DNA of 64,000 bases, from assembly GCA_004321915.1 (NCBI GenBank), contig SCQE01000005.1, positions 1-64,000 on the forward strand, in the 5' to 3' direction. Numbering within the stretch: the first letter of the stretch is position 1; every line of letters begins with the position of its first letter. The notes beneath the pieces are model-generated. The model worked only from the letters and a program-made list of their open reading frames with translations. It was not told the origin of the DNA and searched no databases. This DNA is from Nitrospirota bacterium (GTDB taxonomy: Bacteria > Nitrospirota > Thermodesulfovibrionia > Thermodesulfovibrionales > Dissulfurispiraceae). Of this stretch, positions 17,711-26,489 are shown one piece after another. The translations under genes were made by a program, and so were the position numbers.

Positions 17711-18931
17711 CTATACAATTGTTAACGAAGGAATGGGGATTATGAATTTGCCGCCGCGTTTTTTATATTCGTCTAGGTTTAACATTATTTCTTTAGCGAA
17801 GTTCCATGCCAGCAGCAATGCATAGTCCGGAATTTGTTCCAGCAGTTTTGCATCCGAATATACAGGAATATGTGTTCCCGGAGTATATCGCCCTATCTTG
17901 AGTGTTGATTTTTCGGTGATATAATCTAATGTTTCTGTGCCGATACGGCAGTAATTGAGCAGTGTCATGCCCTTTGCCGGCGCACTAACAGCAACAATTC
18001 TTTTGCCTTCATGTTTTAATTTGTGCAGTAACCACACAAGAGATTGTCGGTTTTCTTCCACGGCAATTGCAAACTTTTTTAGGACCGAGAGGTCATAAAT
18101 ACCAAAATCTTCTTCTTTTTTCAGCATTTGTTCGACTATCGGCAAGACTTCCTGTCGTCCCTTCCGCGCCACATACACTCTAAAGGAGCCTCCATGTATA
18201 TCCCTCTCCTCAATGTCAAAAACCTCCATTCCAAATTTACCGAAAAACGAGATCAGCGGTTTTACAGAAAGGTAGGAAAGATGCTCATGATAAATCGTGT
18301 CGTACTCGAATTTCTTTATAAGATTAACAAAATAAGGGGCTTCAAATATGAAGACGCCTTTCTCATTCAGCAATATGTCTATAGCTTTCATGAAGTCATC
18401 CAGATTGTCAACATGGGCAAAGACATTTGTGGCCGTTATTACGGACGCTTGCCCCTTACTGCTTATGATCTGGCGGGCCACATCCACACTAAAAAATTCA
18501 TTTAAGGTTTCAACACCTCGCTTTAATGCAATAAGGACTACATTGCCGGCGGGGTCTACTCCCAGTGTTCGCATGCCATTATCACTAAATGCTTTCAGCA
18601 AAACACCGACATTGCTTCCCACATCAACAACGAGGTCTTCCCGATCAAGATTCAATCTATCAACCGTCGTCTTGGCAAATTCCGTCCAGTGAATCTGACC
18701 TGTTTGTGTAATCGAAGATTCGTATGGATAATCATGTCTGTATAAAACTTCCGGAGAAACAACATAGCTGAGCTGGGCCAAACCGCAGTCTTGGCAAAGC
18801 ATTACTTCCAAGGGATAATGGATAGACGGTTCGCGCAGCTGTTCGCTGCGACGAAACTCATCTGCCGGGGGGTGAAAGCCAAGATCTAGGAATTTGTACA
18901 AATTATCTTTCTTGCACATTCTGCATACCAT
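17711..18931 (-). CDS. Sugar C-methyltransferase, NovU/TylCIII type
   Basis: The 406-residue protein has the three-part layout of deoxysugar C-methyltransferases. An N-terminal zinc knuckle has CRMC (C3, C6) and CQDC (C46, C49). A SAM-binding core has DLVVDVGSNVGVLLKAF near 99-115 and EAPYFVNLIKKFEYDTIYHE. A C-terminal Methyltransf_14-like Rossmann domain has KRIVAVSAPAKGMTLLNYC. These enzymes methylate carbon 3 (or 5) of keto-deoxysugar nucleotides through an enolate. It heads the four-gene aminosugar set, so the product may be a branched, methylated aminosugar. The ATG is preceded by AAAGGAG at a long spacing. Confidence 0.82.
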   Translation of the reverse strand: MVCRMCKKDNLYKFLDLGFHPPADEFRRSEQLREPSIHYPLEVMLCQDCGLAQLSYVVSPEVLYRHDYPYESSITQTGQIHWTEFAKTTVDRLNLDREDLVVDVGSNVGVLLKAFSDNGMRTLGVDPAGNVVLIALKRGVETLNEFFSVDVARQIISSKGQASVITATNVFAHVDNLDDFMKAIDILLNEKGVFIFEAPYFVNLIKKFEYDTIYHEHLSYLSVKPLISFFGKFGMEVFDIEERDIHGGSFRVYVARKGRQEVLPIVEQMLKKEEDFGIYDLSVLKKFAIAVEENRQSLVWLLHKLKHEGKRIVAVSAPAKGMTLLNYCRIGTETLDYITEKSTLKIGRYTPGTHIPVYSDAKLLEQIPDYALLLAWNFAKEIMLNLDEYKKRGGKFIIPIPSLTIV

Positions 18932-18998
18932 TGGGGTTTGCTCCTTTTGGAATTATAGATTTGTATTAAGACAAACAGACATATCGCATTTTCCGGGG

Positions 18999-21410
18999 CT
19001 AATACAAGCGGCTCTTCAGAATATGCGCGGTCTGTTTCATTCGCTTTGCAATACAGTGTTCATCAAGGGTCCGTTTTTGCCCGGCTTTTGCAATCCCTTC
19101 GGCTTCATGGGGGTTTGCAAGATAATATCTGATAAGGTCAGCGCACTCTTCAGGAGAACGATACGCCACGACCTCTTTGCCTATTTCGAACAACTCATTC
19201 AAATTATCTTTATATTCGGTAACAAGCAATGCGCCGCAACCGGTAGCCTCAAAAAGACGCATATTATTGGCATAATTTTCCGAAACATCAATGTGTCTAT
19301 TTACAGCTATTCGGGATTGGCTTAAAATTTCAAACATATCCAGCCCCCACGCTTCTCCATGATGTTGCCTGCGAATCGGCGAATCTGCGGGAAGGCTTTC
19401 AGCGCCGTAGCCCCAAAAATCAATAGGCACAAGGTGCGCAAGCTGTTCAAGAAACTGCGTGCCCTTACCGTGAGCCATTGAAACCCCTCCGACAAATGTC
19501 GCAGCATATTTCCGTTCGTTAAAACTTACGTAAGCATTCAACCTGCCCAGCACACGCGGTTCAAATGACAGCGGTTGATAATACGCGTTTATGCCTGCTT
19601 TACGAAATCTTTCAACAAAATGAGGGAATGAAGAGAAAATAATATCAATGTCCAACAAACTCGCTTGTGGAGGCACGGGTGAAGCTATTTGCCCAACAAT
19701 CAGTTTCGTGTAAGGACGGACTATTGAGATAAATTCTTTTGTTGCAACACTCAGATCCTGCAAATATATGACATCCGGTTTTGCCCTACGAATTTGCTCA
19801 ACTGCTATACTAAAACCCTCTCCATCATAATTGTTTTCTATTGCCCATGCTTTTTGCAGCGGCCAACAATTTATTATCAGATCTTCAGCGTCCCAACCAG
19901 CCGCCTTCAGTCCTTCGGAATAGAAATCACAATCGCCAAAACATCTTCCATGAAGAGATTCTTTCTGTTTTTGATAGTTATCACGTGCCAACTGAGGATG
20001 TCTTCGATAATGTTCGATCATAAATGCTTGGTAATAAACATTAATGAAAAGACAGAAACCTCTTTCTTTTTCGGAAAGATCCGGAACAGCAGCAGTACTG
20101 ATATTTATTTTACGTATCACCGAGCTGTAAGCATCCAAGATTATTCTATCATCCGAATATCTCGTCAAATAAAGCTCATAAAGATTTTTCGCTTCGTAAA
20201 ACTGTCCTGTTTCGGTTAATATGTTGCCGAGATTTATTACCAAATCCCGATTATAAGCATCTACGGCAAAGCCCCTTGTAAGACAGTCTATGGATTTTTG
20301 TATCTGGCCTGTTTGCCAATAAACAACTCCGAGGTTGTTGTAAGTCGTGATAAAATCCGGCGCAACAATGAGAGCACTATTGAATTTCTCTAACGCTCCG
20401 GCCATATCGCCGTTGTTGAAAAACTCCTCGCCCTGCTGATTCAGCAACGCGGCTTCTTCTACGGCACAATTATCTAGTGCAAAAAGCGAATAAACCTGCA
20501 TGAAATCCGAATAGAACGGATTTGAACGGTGAAGAAAGGAAGATAAAATATTCTCAGACTGTCTGTATTCATCCTCATCGGCAGCCTGCGATGCCTTTTC
20601 CATGGCGCACGCCAGTTCCCGCTCGATAGATTCTTGTCCGGCAGGGGACACCACACCTTGTTTCATAAAGACAGGGACCCCCTTTTCTTTTAGGGCCTTC
20701 AGATACAAGGGCATGTGCCTGCTATGTTCGAGACAGAATAAAGGGGCAACATGCTCCTCATCATCCTGCAGCAATATCAAGTACAGACATTCGAGTTCTT
20801 TTATTTTCCCATGCAATAAAAGCATCGCGGACGGAACCAAACAGTCATTCGGGCCAAACTTGATATCCTGCAATGCCTGTCGCCATAACGCAGTCCTGAA
20901 AACCAAACCTGTAAGCGCATAAGGTCTTTGCAGGTAGGAAGCCCAACGCCCAAACGCATCTTCATGGTCGAGATTGGGTAAATGCAGATACCGGGCCTTC
21001 TTAATACGGCCGTCGGAGTTTGAACGCATATGGATTATACTCCCGCCGGCAGCGCTATAATCCATATGGGATTCAAGAAACCCGCAGCATTTTATAAGTG
21101 CATTGGGGACAACAATTTCGTTATCGTTCGAATATACCGCATAAGGCGTTGTGATCATACTCATTAGCAGTGTCATTTGTTCGCCGTGTTCAAAATCCAT
21201 ACAATTTAACAAACTGCGATACGCAATTTTCAACACATCCCGGTACGATTGTATAATCTGTTGGTTTATGTCACAAAGTTCAGGGGCGCTCGAATCGCAA
21301 ATAACAAGCGTCCCTCTGAAAGCAACTGCTGCATAGTATTGCAAGGTTTTTCTTAATTTTTGAGGTCTGTTTTCTATTGCAATCAGTATACTGACTTTTG
21401 CATCAGGCAT
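18999..21410 (-). CDS. Bifunctional glycosyltransferase: GT2-like head, TPR module, CgeB-type GT
   Basis: Counting from the ATG at 21410, residues 1-240 resemble the TIGR00180-type GT2-like domain (VSILIAIENRPQKLRKTL, TTPYAVYSNDNEIV). Residues 315-435 are the TPR module shared in this island. Residues 445-800 are a CgeB-like GT-B domain: LIINCWPLQKAWAIENNYDG, KPDVIYLQDLS, FVGGVSMAHGKG and MRLFEATGCGALLVTEY. The alternative ATG at 21425 is also possible; GGGGGAT before 21410 favours the shorter form. Two transferase activities on one TPR scaffold suggest sequential sugar addition. The TPR part is nearly the same at DNA level as that of the gene upstream. Confidence 0.78.
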   Translation of the reverse strand: MPDAKVSILIAIENRPQKLRKTLQYYAAVAFRGTLVICDSSAPELCDINQQIIQSYRDVLKIAYRSLLNCMDFEHGEQMTLLMSMITTPYAVYSNDNEIVVPNALIKCCGFLESHMDYSAAGGSIIHMRSNSDGRIKKARYLHLPNLDHEDAFGRWASYLQRPYALTGLVFRTALWRQALQDIKFGPNDCLVPSAMLLLHGKIKELECLYLILLQDDEEHVAPLFCLEHSRHMPLYLKALKEKGVPVFMKQGVVSPAGQESIERELACAMEKASQAADEDEYRQSENILSSFLHRSNPFYSDFMQVYSLFALDNCAVEEAALLNQQGEEFFNNGDMAGALEKFNSALIVAPDFITTYNNLGVVYWQTGQIQKSIDCLTRGFAVDAYNRDLVINLGNILTETGQFYEAKNLYELYLTRYSDDRIILDAYSSVIRKINISTAAVPDLSEKERGFCLFINVYYQAFMIEHYRRHPQLARDNYQKQKESLHGRCFGDCDFYSEGLKAAGWDAEDLIINCWPLQKAWAIENNYDGEGFSIAVEQIRRAKPDVIYLQDLSVATKEFISIVRPYTKLIVGQIASPVPPQASLLDIDIIFSSFPHFVERFRKAGINAYYQPLSFEPRVLGRLNAYVSFNERKYAATFVGGVSMAHGKGTQFLEQLAHLVPIDFWGYGAESLPADSPIRRQHHGEAWGLDMFEILSQSRIAVNRHIDVSENYANNMRLFEATGCGALLVTEYKDNLNELFEIGKEVVAYRSPEECADLIRYYLANPHEAEGIAKAGQKRTLDEHCIAKRMKQTAHILKSRLY
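20098..20462. repeat. Direct repeat copy A (TPR-coding segment)
   Basis: About 365 bases coding for the TPR module of the CgeB-type transferase are clearly alignable without gaps to 21510-21874. Runs of identity include TGCTGATTCAGCAACGC. This marks a fairly recent duplication of the module inside two adjacent genes. Confidence 0.7.
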
Positions 21411-21464
21411 TATTTTATCCCCCATCAATATCCCACACCTTTATCAAATCCACAAGAAAAGACA

Positions 21465-22979
21465 TCAGGCGCCCTCTTCCTTTTTGGGGCCATCCGAAAC
21501 AACCTCGGTCATAATACTTATTTTACGCATAAATGAATTATATGCATCCAAGATTATTCTATCACTTGGATATCCCGCCAAATAATGCTCATAAAGGCCC
21601 TTCGCTTCCTTATGCCGTTCTGTTTCGGTCAATACCTGTCCGAAATTTATTATTAAATCCCGGTTATGCGGCTCTAAAGACAGTCCTTCCGTAAAATATT
21701 CAATGGACCGTTGGGCCTGACCGGTTTGCCAATAAACGACCCCTAGGTTGTTGTAAGTCGCCGCAAAATCAGGCGCAACAGTGCGCGCTCTAATGAATCG
21801 CTCTAAAGCTCCGGACACATCACCGTTATTGAAAAGCTCCTCACCCTGCTGATTCAGCAACGCAGCTTCTTTCAGCAGTGCCGACATAGCGGGTTGTTGA
21901 TCGACATTCCGGCCAACATCAGGAGAGGTTGCAGTGGCATCACGGTTTGGCAAAATTTCCATCAGTTCTTCGGAAATATCATCGAGCGCTGCATTAACAG
22001 TTATCTTAAACAGGTACCAATGGAGATCTTCATTCTTCTTGCTGTCAAAAACAAGCATCTTGGACAAGGTAAATTTTCTGCCGCTGACCTGAGTCGCAAG
22101 CGTCAAGGAATTAAACCCATATATTTCCGGGTAGTCATGCACTAAAAGTTCGGCGGGGAAATACTTGGGAAGCACCAAAACCTTGTCTTCCAGCGCTGTG
22201 CCAACCAGAGAATGTCCGTTTAATCTTTCGTCATAATGCGGTTTTAAATGGATCTCTTTGCCGAGCTGAATAAGTTTTGATAAAAATCCCACTACACGGT
22301 CTCTCGATATGTCAATATTCAATCCCTGAAATACTTCCATAGGGCCGTCTACAAACAAAACGGTATTATGCGATATATGCGGCTTTTTCCATGAAAATAT
22401 TTCATCTAACTTTTCCCAAGAATGTGGAATTATTGCATTATCCTTATATTCGTCTCCCAACCCGATATCCACCCATAGCGGGAATTTATACACATAGAGG
22501 TTGCAGCCTATTTTCCTCTTGAGGTTTTGCAAATGCATCAGATGAGGCAAAGACAAGGAATGTTCGGCAATCCGTTCAATCCCCTTAGCGAATGATGGGG
22601 GTACGAGATTGATATATTCGATATCCAAGCCTCTTTTCTTCAGATCGGAGATCAGAATGAAGAAATGCGGCGTATTGTACTTGGAAAAAAAATAAATTTT
22701 CGTAGGAGGCCCTATATCAAACAATATATCACGGTATTGCTTGCACCACTCATCTATTTGTAAAAGTTGCATGTCAAACTCTCCTGCACTTGGAAAGTAA
22801 TTTATGGGGATACGTGGAACAATGCGCCTGATTTGATCCGGTAAAACGTCTTGAAAGAAGGCCTCAAGGGTTTTGTCATCGGACATTACAATCAAATTTG
22901 ATTCTTCGGGACGGTATAAAGTGAGGAAGTAATTTATTGCAAAGACCTTATCAATCACATATACTTTGTCGTAAGGCAT
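21465..22979 (-). CDS. Unrecognised transferase-like protein with C-terminal TPR module (possible sialyltransferase-type)
   Basis: Residues 1-345 form an alpha/beta domain I cannot assign firmly. KEIHLKPHYDERL near 241-253 and YPEIYGFNSLTLATQ near 283-297 recall the K-P-H and Glu/Ser motifs of GT52 and polysialyltransferase-like enzymes. Residues 370-490 are the shared TPR module (QGEELFNNGDVSGALERF, YNNLGVVYWQTGQ). The nonulosonate genes lie directly upstream, so a transferase using a CMP-nonulosonate donor is a reasonable guess. No membrane helix is seen. The ATG at 22979 has GAAGGGG upstream. Confidence 0.5.
   Translation of the reverse strand: MPYDKVYVIDKVFAINYFLTLYRPEESNLIVMSDDKTLEAFFQDVLPDQIRRIVPRIPINYFPSAGEFDMQLLQIDEWCKQYRDILFDIGPPTKIYFFSKYNTPHFFILISDLKKRGLDIEYINLVPPSFAKGIERIAEHSLSLPHLMHLQNLKRKIGCNLYVYKFPLWVDIGLGDEYKDNAIIPHSWEKLDEIFSWKKPHISHNTVLFVDGPMEVFQGLNIDISRDRVVGFLSKLIQLGKEIHLKPHYDERLNGHSLVGTALEDKVLVLPKYFPAELLVHDYPEIYGFNSLTLATQVSGRKFTLSKMLVFDSKKNEDLHWYLFKITVNAALDDISEELMEILPNRDATATSPDVGRNVDQQPAMSALLKEAALLNQQGEELFNNGDVSGALERFIRARTVAPDFAATYNNLGVVYWQTGQAQRSIEYFTEGLSLEPHNRDLIINFGQVLTETERHKEAKGLYEHYLAGYPSDRIILDAYNSFMRKISIMTEVVSDGPKKEEGA
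21510..21874. repeat. Direct repeat copy B (TPR-coding segment)
   Basis: Second copy of the 365-base TPR-coding segment at 20098-20462, in the same orientation, about 1.4 kb away. Recombination between the copies would fuse the two genes into one chimera and delete the CgeB head's N-terminal half. Confidence 0.7.
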
Positions 22980-23021
22980 GCAATTAGCCCCTTCTTTTTT
23001 TCAGTCGAACCATCTTCTTAC

Positions 23022-24410
23022 TTATGACTGCCGGAACCCTCTAAAAGTTGTATCTTTCTCATAGTACAGCTTCCGCGCATTTTCTATATTTTTCTCAACT
23101 TGGGACTTGCCGTAATGCTCTATAAGTATTTTATTTGCCTTAAAAAGTTCATCATGGAATTCGTAATCCGTTAAATCAGTGAAGTTCACAGTTAACAGGT
23201 CAGAATTTAAATGCTTATTCTCGTAAAAATCTTCACAGTCTTTCAGCAGCCCCTTTTCTATTGCATAGTGATATAATGGGGAACCGGGATAGGGGGTGAC
23301 AGGGCGTATCGTCCTCAGTTGAGCATGATCATCATACCTAAGCAAAAAGTCCACCCCCAGCCTTAAAGATTCGGCGGTTTCTCCAATATTGCCGAATATT
23401 ATATTAAAGCCGGGACTAATACCGGCGGCCAATGTATTTTCTATGCCTTCTGTTATCTGCTTCACTGTCAGCCCCTTTTTCATTGTACGCAAAGCCTTTT
23501 CGTCCAGCGATTCGATGCCGTAATTTATAAAAACACAACCCGCTTCCTTCATCAATTTTAAAACATCGGCTTTAGCATAATTCAATCTTCCACTGCACCA
23601 CCATTTGAATTTGAGCTTAGAGCGAATGAAGGCTTCGCATAATTCAACTGTTTTTTCGACTGAACTCATCAGCAATTCGTCCTGAAAATCAACATAGGTA
23701 ATATGGTAATCCTGCTGTAATTTCCTTATCTCTTCAATAATGCTATCACTGGATCTCGCCCGATACCCATCACTCATCCGATAACAAAAATTACACCTGA
23801 AAGTGCATCCCCTTCCGGACAGAACTATCATGCACCGATCGCTGTTCTTTATATTAGGCTCTCTCAGCAGCACATAGTGCTCCATCGGAAAAAGGTCCCA
23901 TGCAGGAAACGGGATATCGTCGATATTTTGATTTAGCGCTCTATGAGGAGTTTGCGTGCAAACCCCGTCACGAATAAAAGCTATGCCATCTACGCATGAG
24001 AGGTCTTTTTTGTCTTCCAGTGCCCTTAAGAGGTCTAAAACTGTATCTTCCCCCTCGCCAATTACCGCTGCGTCAGCCCCGGTTTTTCTCAAGAAATATT
24101 CAGGTTCCGGCGAGGGACCATGCCCCCCTATGATATAAAAGGGCCTACTATCGGCCTTATTTATTGCTTCAGAAATCTTTAGCAGTTTCCTATATTGGTA
24201 ATATCCACCAATTACACCTACGCCGATCACATCGAAAAACTCTCTGTTCAATAGGTCCGTCAGACGCTCTTCCGGCCAATGATAGACATCCTGATTGTAT
24301 ATTTTCACTTCATGTCCGGCATTCCTGCATACGGAGGCGATGTAAGCCAGTCCCATAGGAAAATAAGATATGTAAGAATTGTTATCATAAACTACAAGTA
24401 GAATTTTCAT
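23022..24410 (-). CDS. Cobalamin-binding-type radical SAM protein (rSAM-1)
   Basis: The 462-residue protein has an N-terminal B12-binding-like Rossmann domain (about 1-135: ILLVVYDNNSYISYFPMGLA, YIIGGHGPSPEPEYFL, GEGEDTVLDLL). A radical SAM core follows with GRGCTFRCNFCYRM, cysteines 202, 206 and 209 in CX3CX2C. The core continues through VDFQDELLM and FINYGIESLDEKALRTMKKG. Family members (BchE-like, class B) do methylations or C-C and C-O rearrangements at unactivated carbons. It lies next to neuB, so a nucleotide-sugar or glycan substrate is likely. The substrate is unknown. Confidence 0.85.
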   Translation of the reverse strand: MKILLVVYDNNSYISYFPMGLAYIASVCRNAGHEVKIYNQDVYHWPEERLTDLLNREFFDVIGVGVIGGYYQYRKLLKISEAINKADSRPFYIIGGHGPSPEPEYFLRKTGADAAVIGEGEDTVLDLLRALEDKKDLSCVDGIAFIRDGVCTQTPHRALNQNIDDIPFPAWDLFPMEHYVLLREPNIKNSDRCMIVLSGRGCTFRCNFCYRMSDGYRARSSDSIIEEIRKLQQDYHITYVDFQDELLMSSVEKTVELCEAFIRSKLKFKWWCSGRLNYAKADVLKLMKEAGCVFINYGIESLDEKALRTMKKGLTVKQITEGIENTLAAGISPGFNIIFGNIGETAESLRLGVDFLLRYDDHAQLRTIRPVTPYPGSPLYHYAIEKGLLKDCEDFYENKHLNSDLLTVNFTDLTDYEFHDELFKANKILIEHYGKSQVEKNIENARKLYYEKDTTFRGFRQS

Positions 24411-24485
24411 TTTTCAAACCTCGCAAACGGGATGATAGCGCTGAGGGGGATAAGGCACAATAACAAGATAAGGCGTTTCACGAAT

Positions 24486-25361
24486 TTAATAGCCTCTTAG
24501 TTTCTTTCTGATCTCAATCTCTTTTTCACTAAGCTTTTTAATTCCGTCTCCTAAAAACACACCAATATCTTTAACTCTTTTATGCAACATGCCCATCCCA
24601 TGCACTTCAATACTTGCGAAGTGATCAGACCCCCACATATTATGATCAAGTGTCACATGACGTTCGATAATGCTCGCCCCTAACGCGACGGCAACAACTG
24701 TAGGTTCCAAATCATATTCATGTCCGCTATAGCCAATAATGCAGTTATAACGCTCCTTAAGAAAGCCTATCACCCTTAAATTAAGGTCCTCCTTAGGAGC
24801 AGGGTACGTAGAGTTGGTATGCATAAGTGCATAGCTGCCTTTTGCATGTTTTTCGAGGATATTAACAACAGCGTCAATCTCCTCTATCGTGCTCATGCCG
24901 GTTGAAAGTATCAGCGGTTTACCGGATTTAGACGCTTCAATAATATATTCGTGCTCTGTTAATTTGGCCGATGGAATTTTAATAAATGGAACATCATAAC
25001 CTATCAGAAATTCGAGGCTCTTCATATCCCAGATGGAAGCAGTCCATGAAATCGGCTTTTCTTTACAGTATTTGTCGATACGATCATACTGCTCTTTTTC
25101 AAACTCCACTTTGTATCTGTACTCCAAATAGGTTATCCTGCCCCAAGGCGTATCGCGCATAACGTTTTTTTGGTGCTCCGGCACGCATATTTCAGGAGTA
25201 CGTTTCTGAAATTTCACGCAGTCCCAGTTCGTTGCAAAAGCCGCATCTATAAGCTTTTTGGCAATCTGCATATCGCCGTTGTGATTCAGACCAATTTCTG
25301 CTATCATGTATACCGGTTGTTGCTCTCCAATTATTCGTCCGTCGATCTTAATAGTTTTCAT
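24486..25361 (-). CDS. neuB: NeuB/SpsE-like nonulosonate synthase lacking the SAF domain
   Basis: Counted from ATG 25361 (AGGGAG upstream), the protein has 291 residues and is a complete NeuB TIM barrel: AEIGLNHNGDMQIAKKLID, DCVKFQKRTPE, KIPSAKLTEHE, LILSTGMSTIEEID, GYSGHE and WGSDHFASIE. It condenses phosphoenolpyruvate with an N-acyl hexosamine or its phosphate to give a nine-carbon acid. Typical NeuB is about 345 residues with a C-terminal antifreeze-like SAF domain that closes over the active site of the partner subunit; here the protein stops just after the barrel. The nearby KdsC-like phosphatase and SpsF-like cytidylyltransferase complete a route to a CMP-nonulosonate. Confidence 0.85.
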   Translation of the reverse strand: MKTIKIDGRIIGEQQPVYMIAEIGLNHNGDMQIAKKLIDAAFATNWDCVKFQKRTPEICVPEHQKNVMRDTPWGRITYLEYRYKVEFEKEQYDRIDKYCKEKPISWTASIWDMKSLEFLIGYDVPFIKIPSAKLTEHEYIIEASKSGKPLILSTGMSTIEEIDAVVNILEKHAKGSYALMHTNSTYPAPKEDLNLRVIGFLKERYNCIIGYSGHEYDLEPTVVAVALGASIIERHVTLDHNMWGSDHFASIEVHGMGMLHKRVKDIGVFLGDGIKKLSEKEIEIRKKLRGY

Positions 25362-25401
25362 GTGAAATCTCCCTTCAGAATATGGTTCATTAACGCTGCT
25401 A

Positions 25402-26460
25402 TTACTGCAAAAACTGCCCGACAACCTTCATATCGCAACGCTCTAGACATTTCATGCCTTTTTTCGCGGCAATGTGGTCTTTCCTGAACTGATGGTATTT
25501 TTCCCCGTTCCATATTTCATATAAAGACTCTTTTCTTGCATCTCCCAGTATGATTTCATTGTTAAAGTCTTCCATGCACATTGCAACCTCGCCGTTGGAC
25601 TTTATCGTCATCGACATCCACGGATGCTTGCACACCTCGGACCAATGAATGGAACAGGTGCCATGAAAATCCTTGCGATACCATTGCTGGTCTTCGCTCT
25701 TGAGATAAATATATACATCAAGTCCTTCAAAGGCCTTTCTCAAATTTGCATACTCTTCCAACTGGTTCGGGCTGTTCAAATCAAGCATCGTAATAATAAT
25801 CGTTGTCTTATATTTTCGCGCTTTCTTTATGTCGAGAAGCTTAACTATTTTTTCATAACTGTGGCTGAAATTAGACGCCTCTCCGCGTATCTGTTTATGG
25901 ACATTGTCATCCACGCTCTCTATGGAATACTTGATATAATCAAGGCCGTTTTCGAACATTTTAACGGTCTTTTCAATATTGATATTCGAGGGATTGCAAC
26001 TAAAATATGAAGCGAACCCTTTTGAGTTCAGAAGCGCGATATAATCGGCCATGTTTCTATCGAGCAGAGGATCTCCGTATCCGTGCAGCTGTATTACACG
26101 CGGGATGATGTGGAGGAAAAAATGGTTTTCGCTCATGGCGTCTTTGGATATCCCATATTCGCTTTCGACAAAAGCTTCCCATCTATTCCACAGTTCCGGA
26201 GAATGGGGCTCTATTTGCTCTACAATACGCCTGAACAACTCCGGAGACATTGTTTCTACAGGGCGTGTCATCATTGTTGTGCGGGGACACATTTTGCATC
26301 TCATGTTGCATGCGTTTGTCGTTTCTATGTTGTAGATGACCGGTTTTTTATTTCGTACCGCCTCAAATGCCTCAGAAACAATTTGCTTGTCCTTTATTTC
26401 TCCGCACGCAAGCCGTTTCTTCAATTCATTCACCTTCATATAAAAAGCGATATCAAACAT
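25402..26460 (-). CDS. Radical SAM protein with SPASM-type C-terminus (rSAM-2)
   Basis: The 352-residue protein has a radical SAM core with NIETTNACNMRCKMCPR (Cys 51, 55, 58). The C-terminal Cys-rich region (CSIHWSEVCKHPW, GEVAMCMEDF, MKCLERCDM) fits a SPASM or twitch auxiliary cluster domain. No B12 domain is present. SPASM enzymes modify peptides or sugars, including dehydrogenation of aminoglycosides and sugar epimerisation. It lies between neuB and a DegT aminotransferase, so it may act on the nonulosonate precursor. The substrate is not known. Confidence 0.85.
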   Translation of the reverse strand: MFDIAFYMKVNELKKRLACGEIKDKQIVSEAFEAVRNKKPVIYNIETTNACNMRCKMCPRTTMMTRPVETMSPELFRRIVEQIEPHSPELWNRWEAFVESEYGISKDAMSENHFFLHIIPRVIQLHGYGDPLLDRNMADYIALLNSKGFASYFSCNPSNINIEKTVKMFENGLDYIKYSIESVDDNVHKQIRGEASNFSHSYEKIVKLLDIKKARKYKTTIIITMLDLNSPNQLEEYANLRKAFEGLDVYIYLKSEDQQWYRKDFHGTCSIHWSEVCKHPWMSMTIKSNGEVAMCMEDFNNEIILGDARKESLYEIWNGEKYHQFRKDHIAAKKGMKCLERCDMKVVGQFLQ

Positions 26461-26489
26461 ATGCCTACCTCGTTATGACTGCCCCGCCA

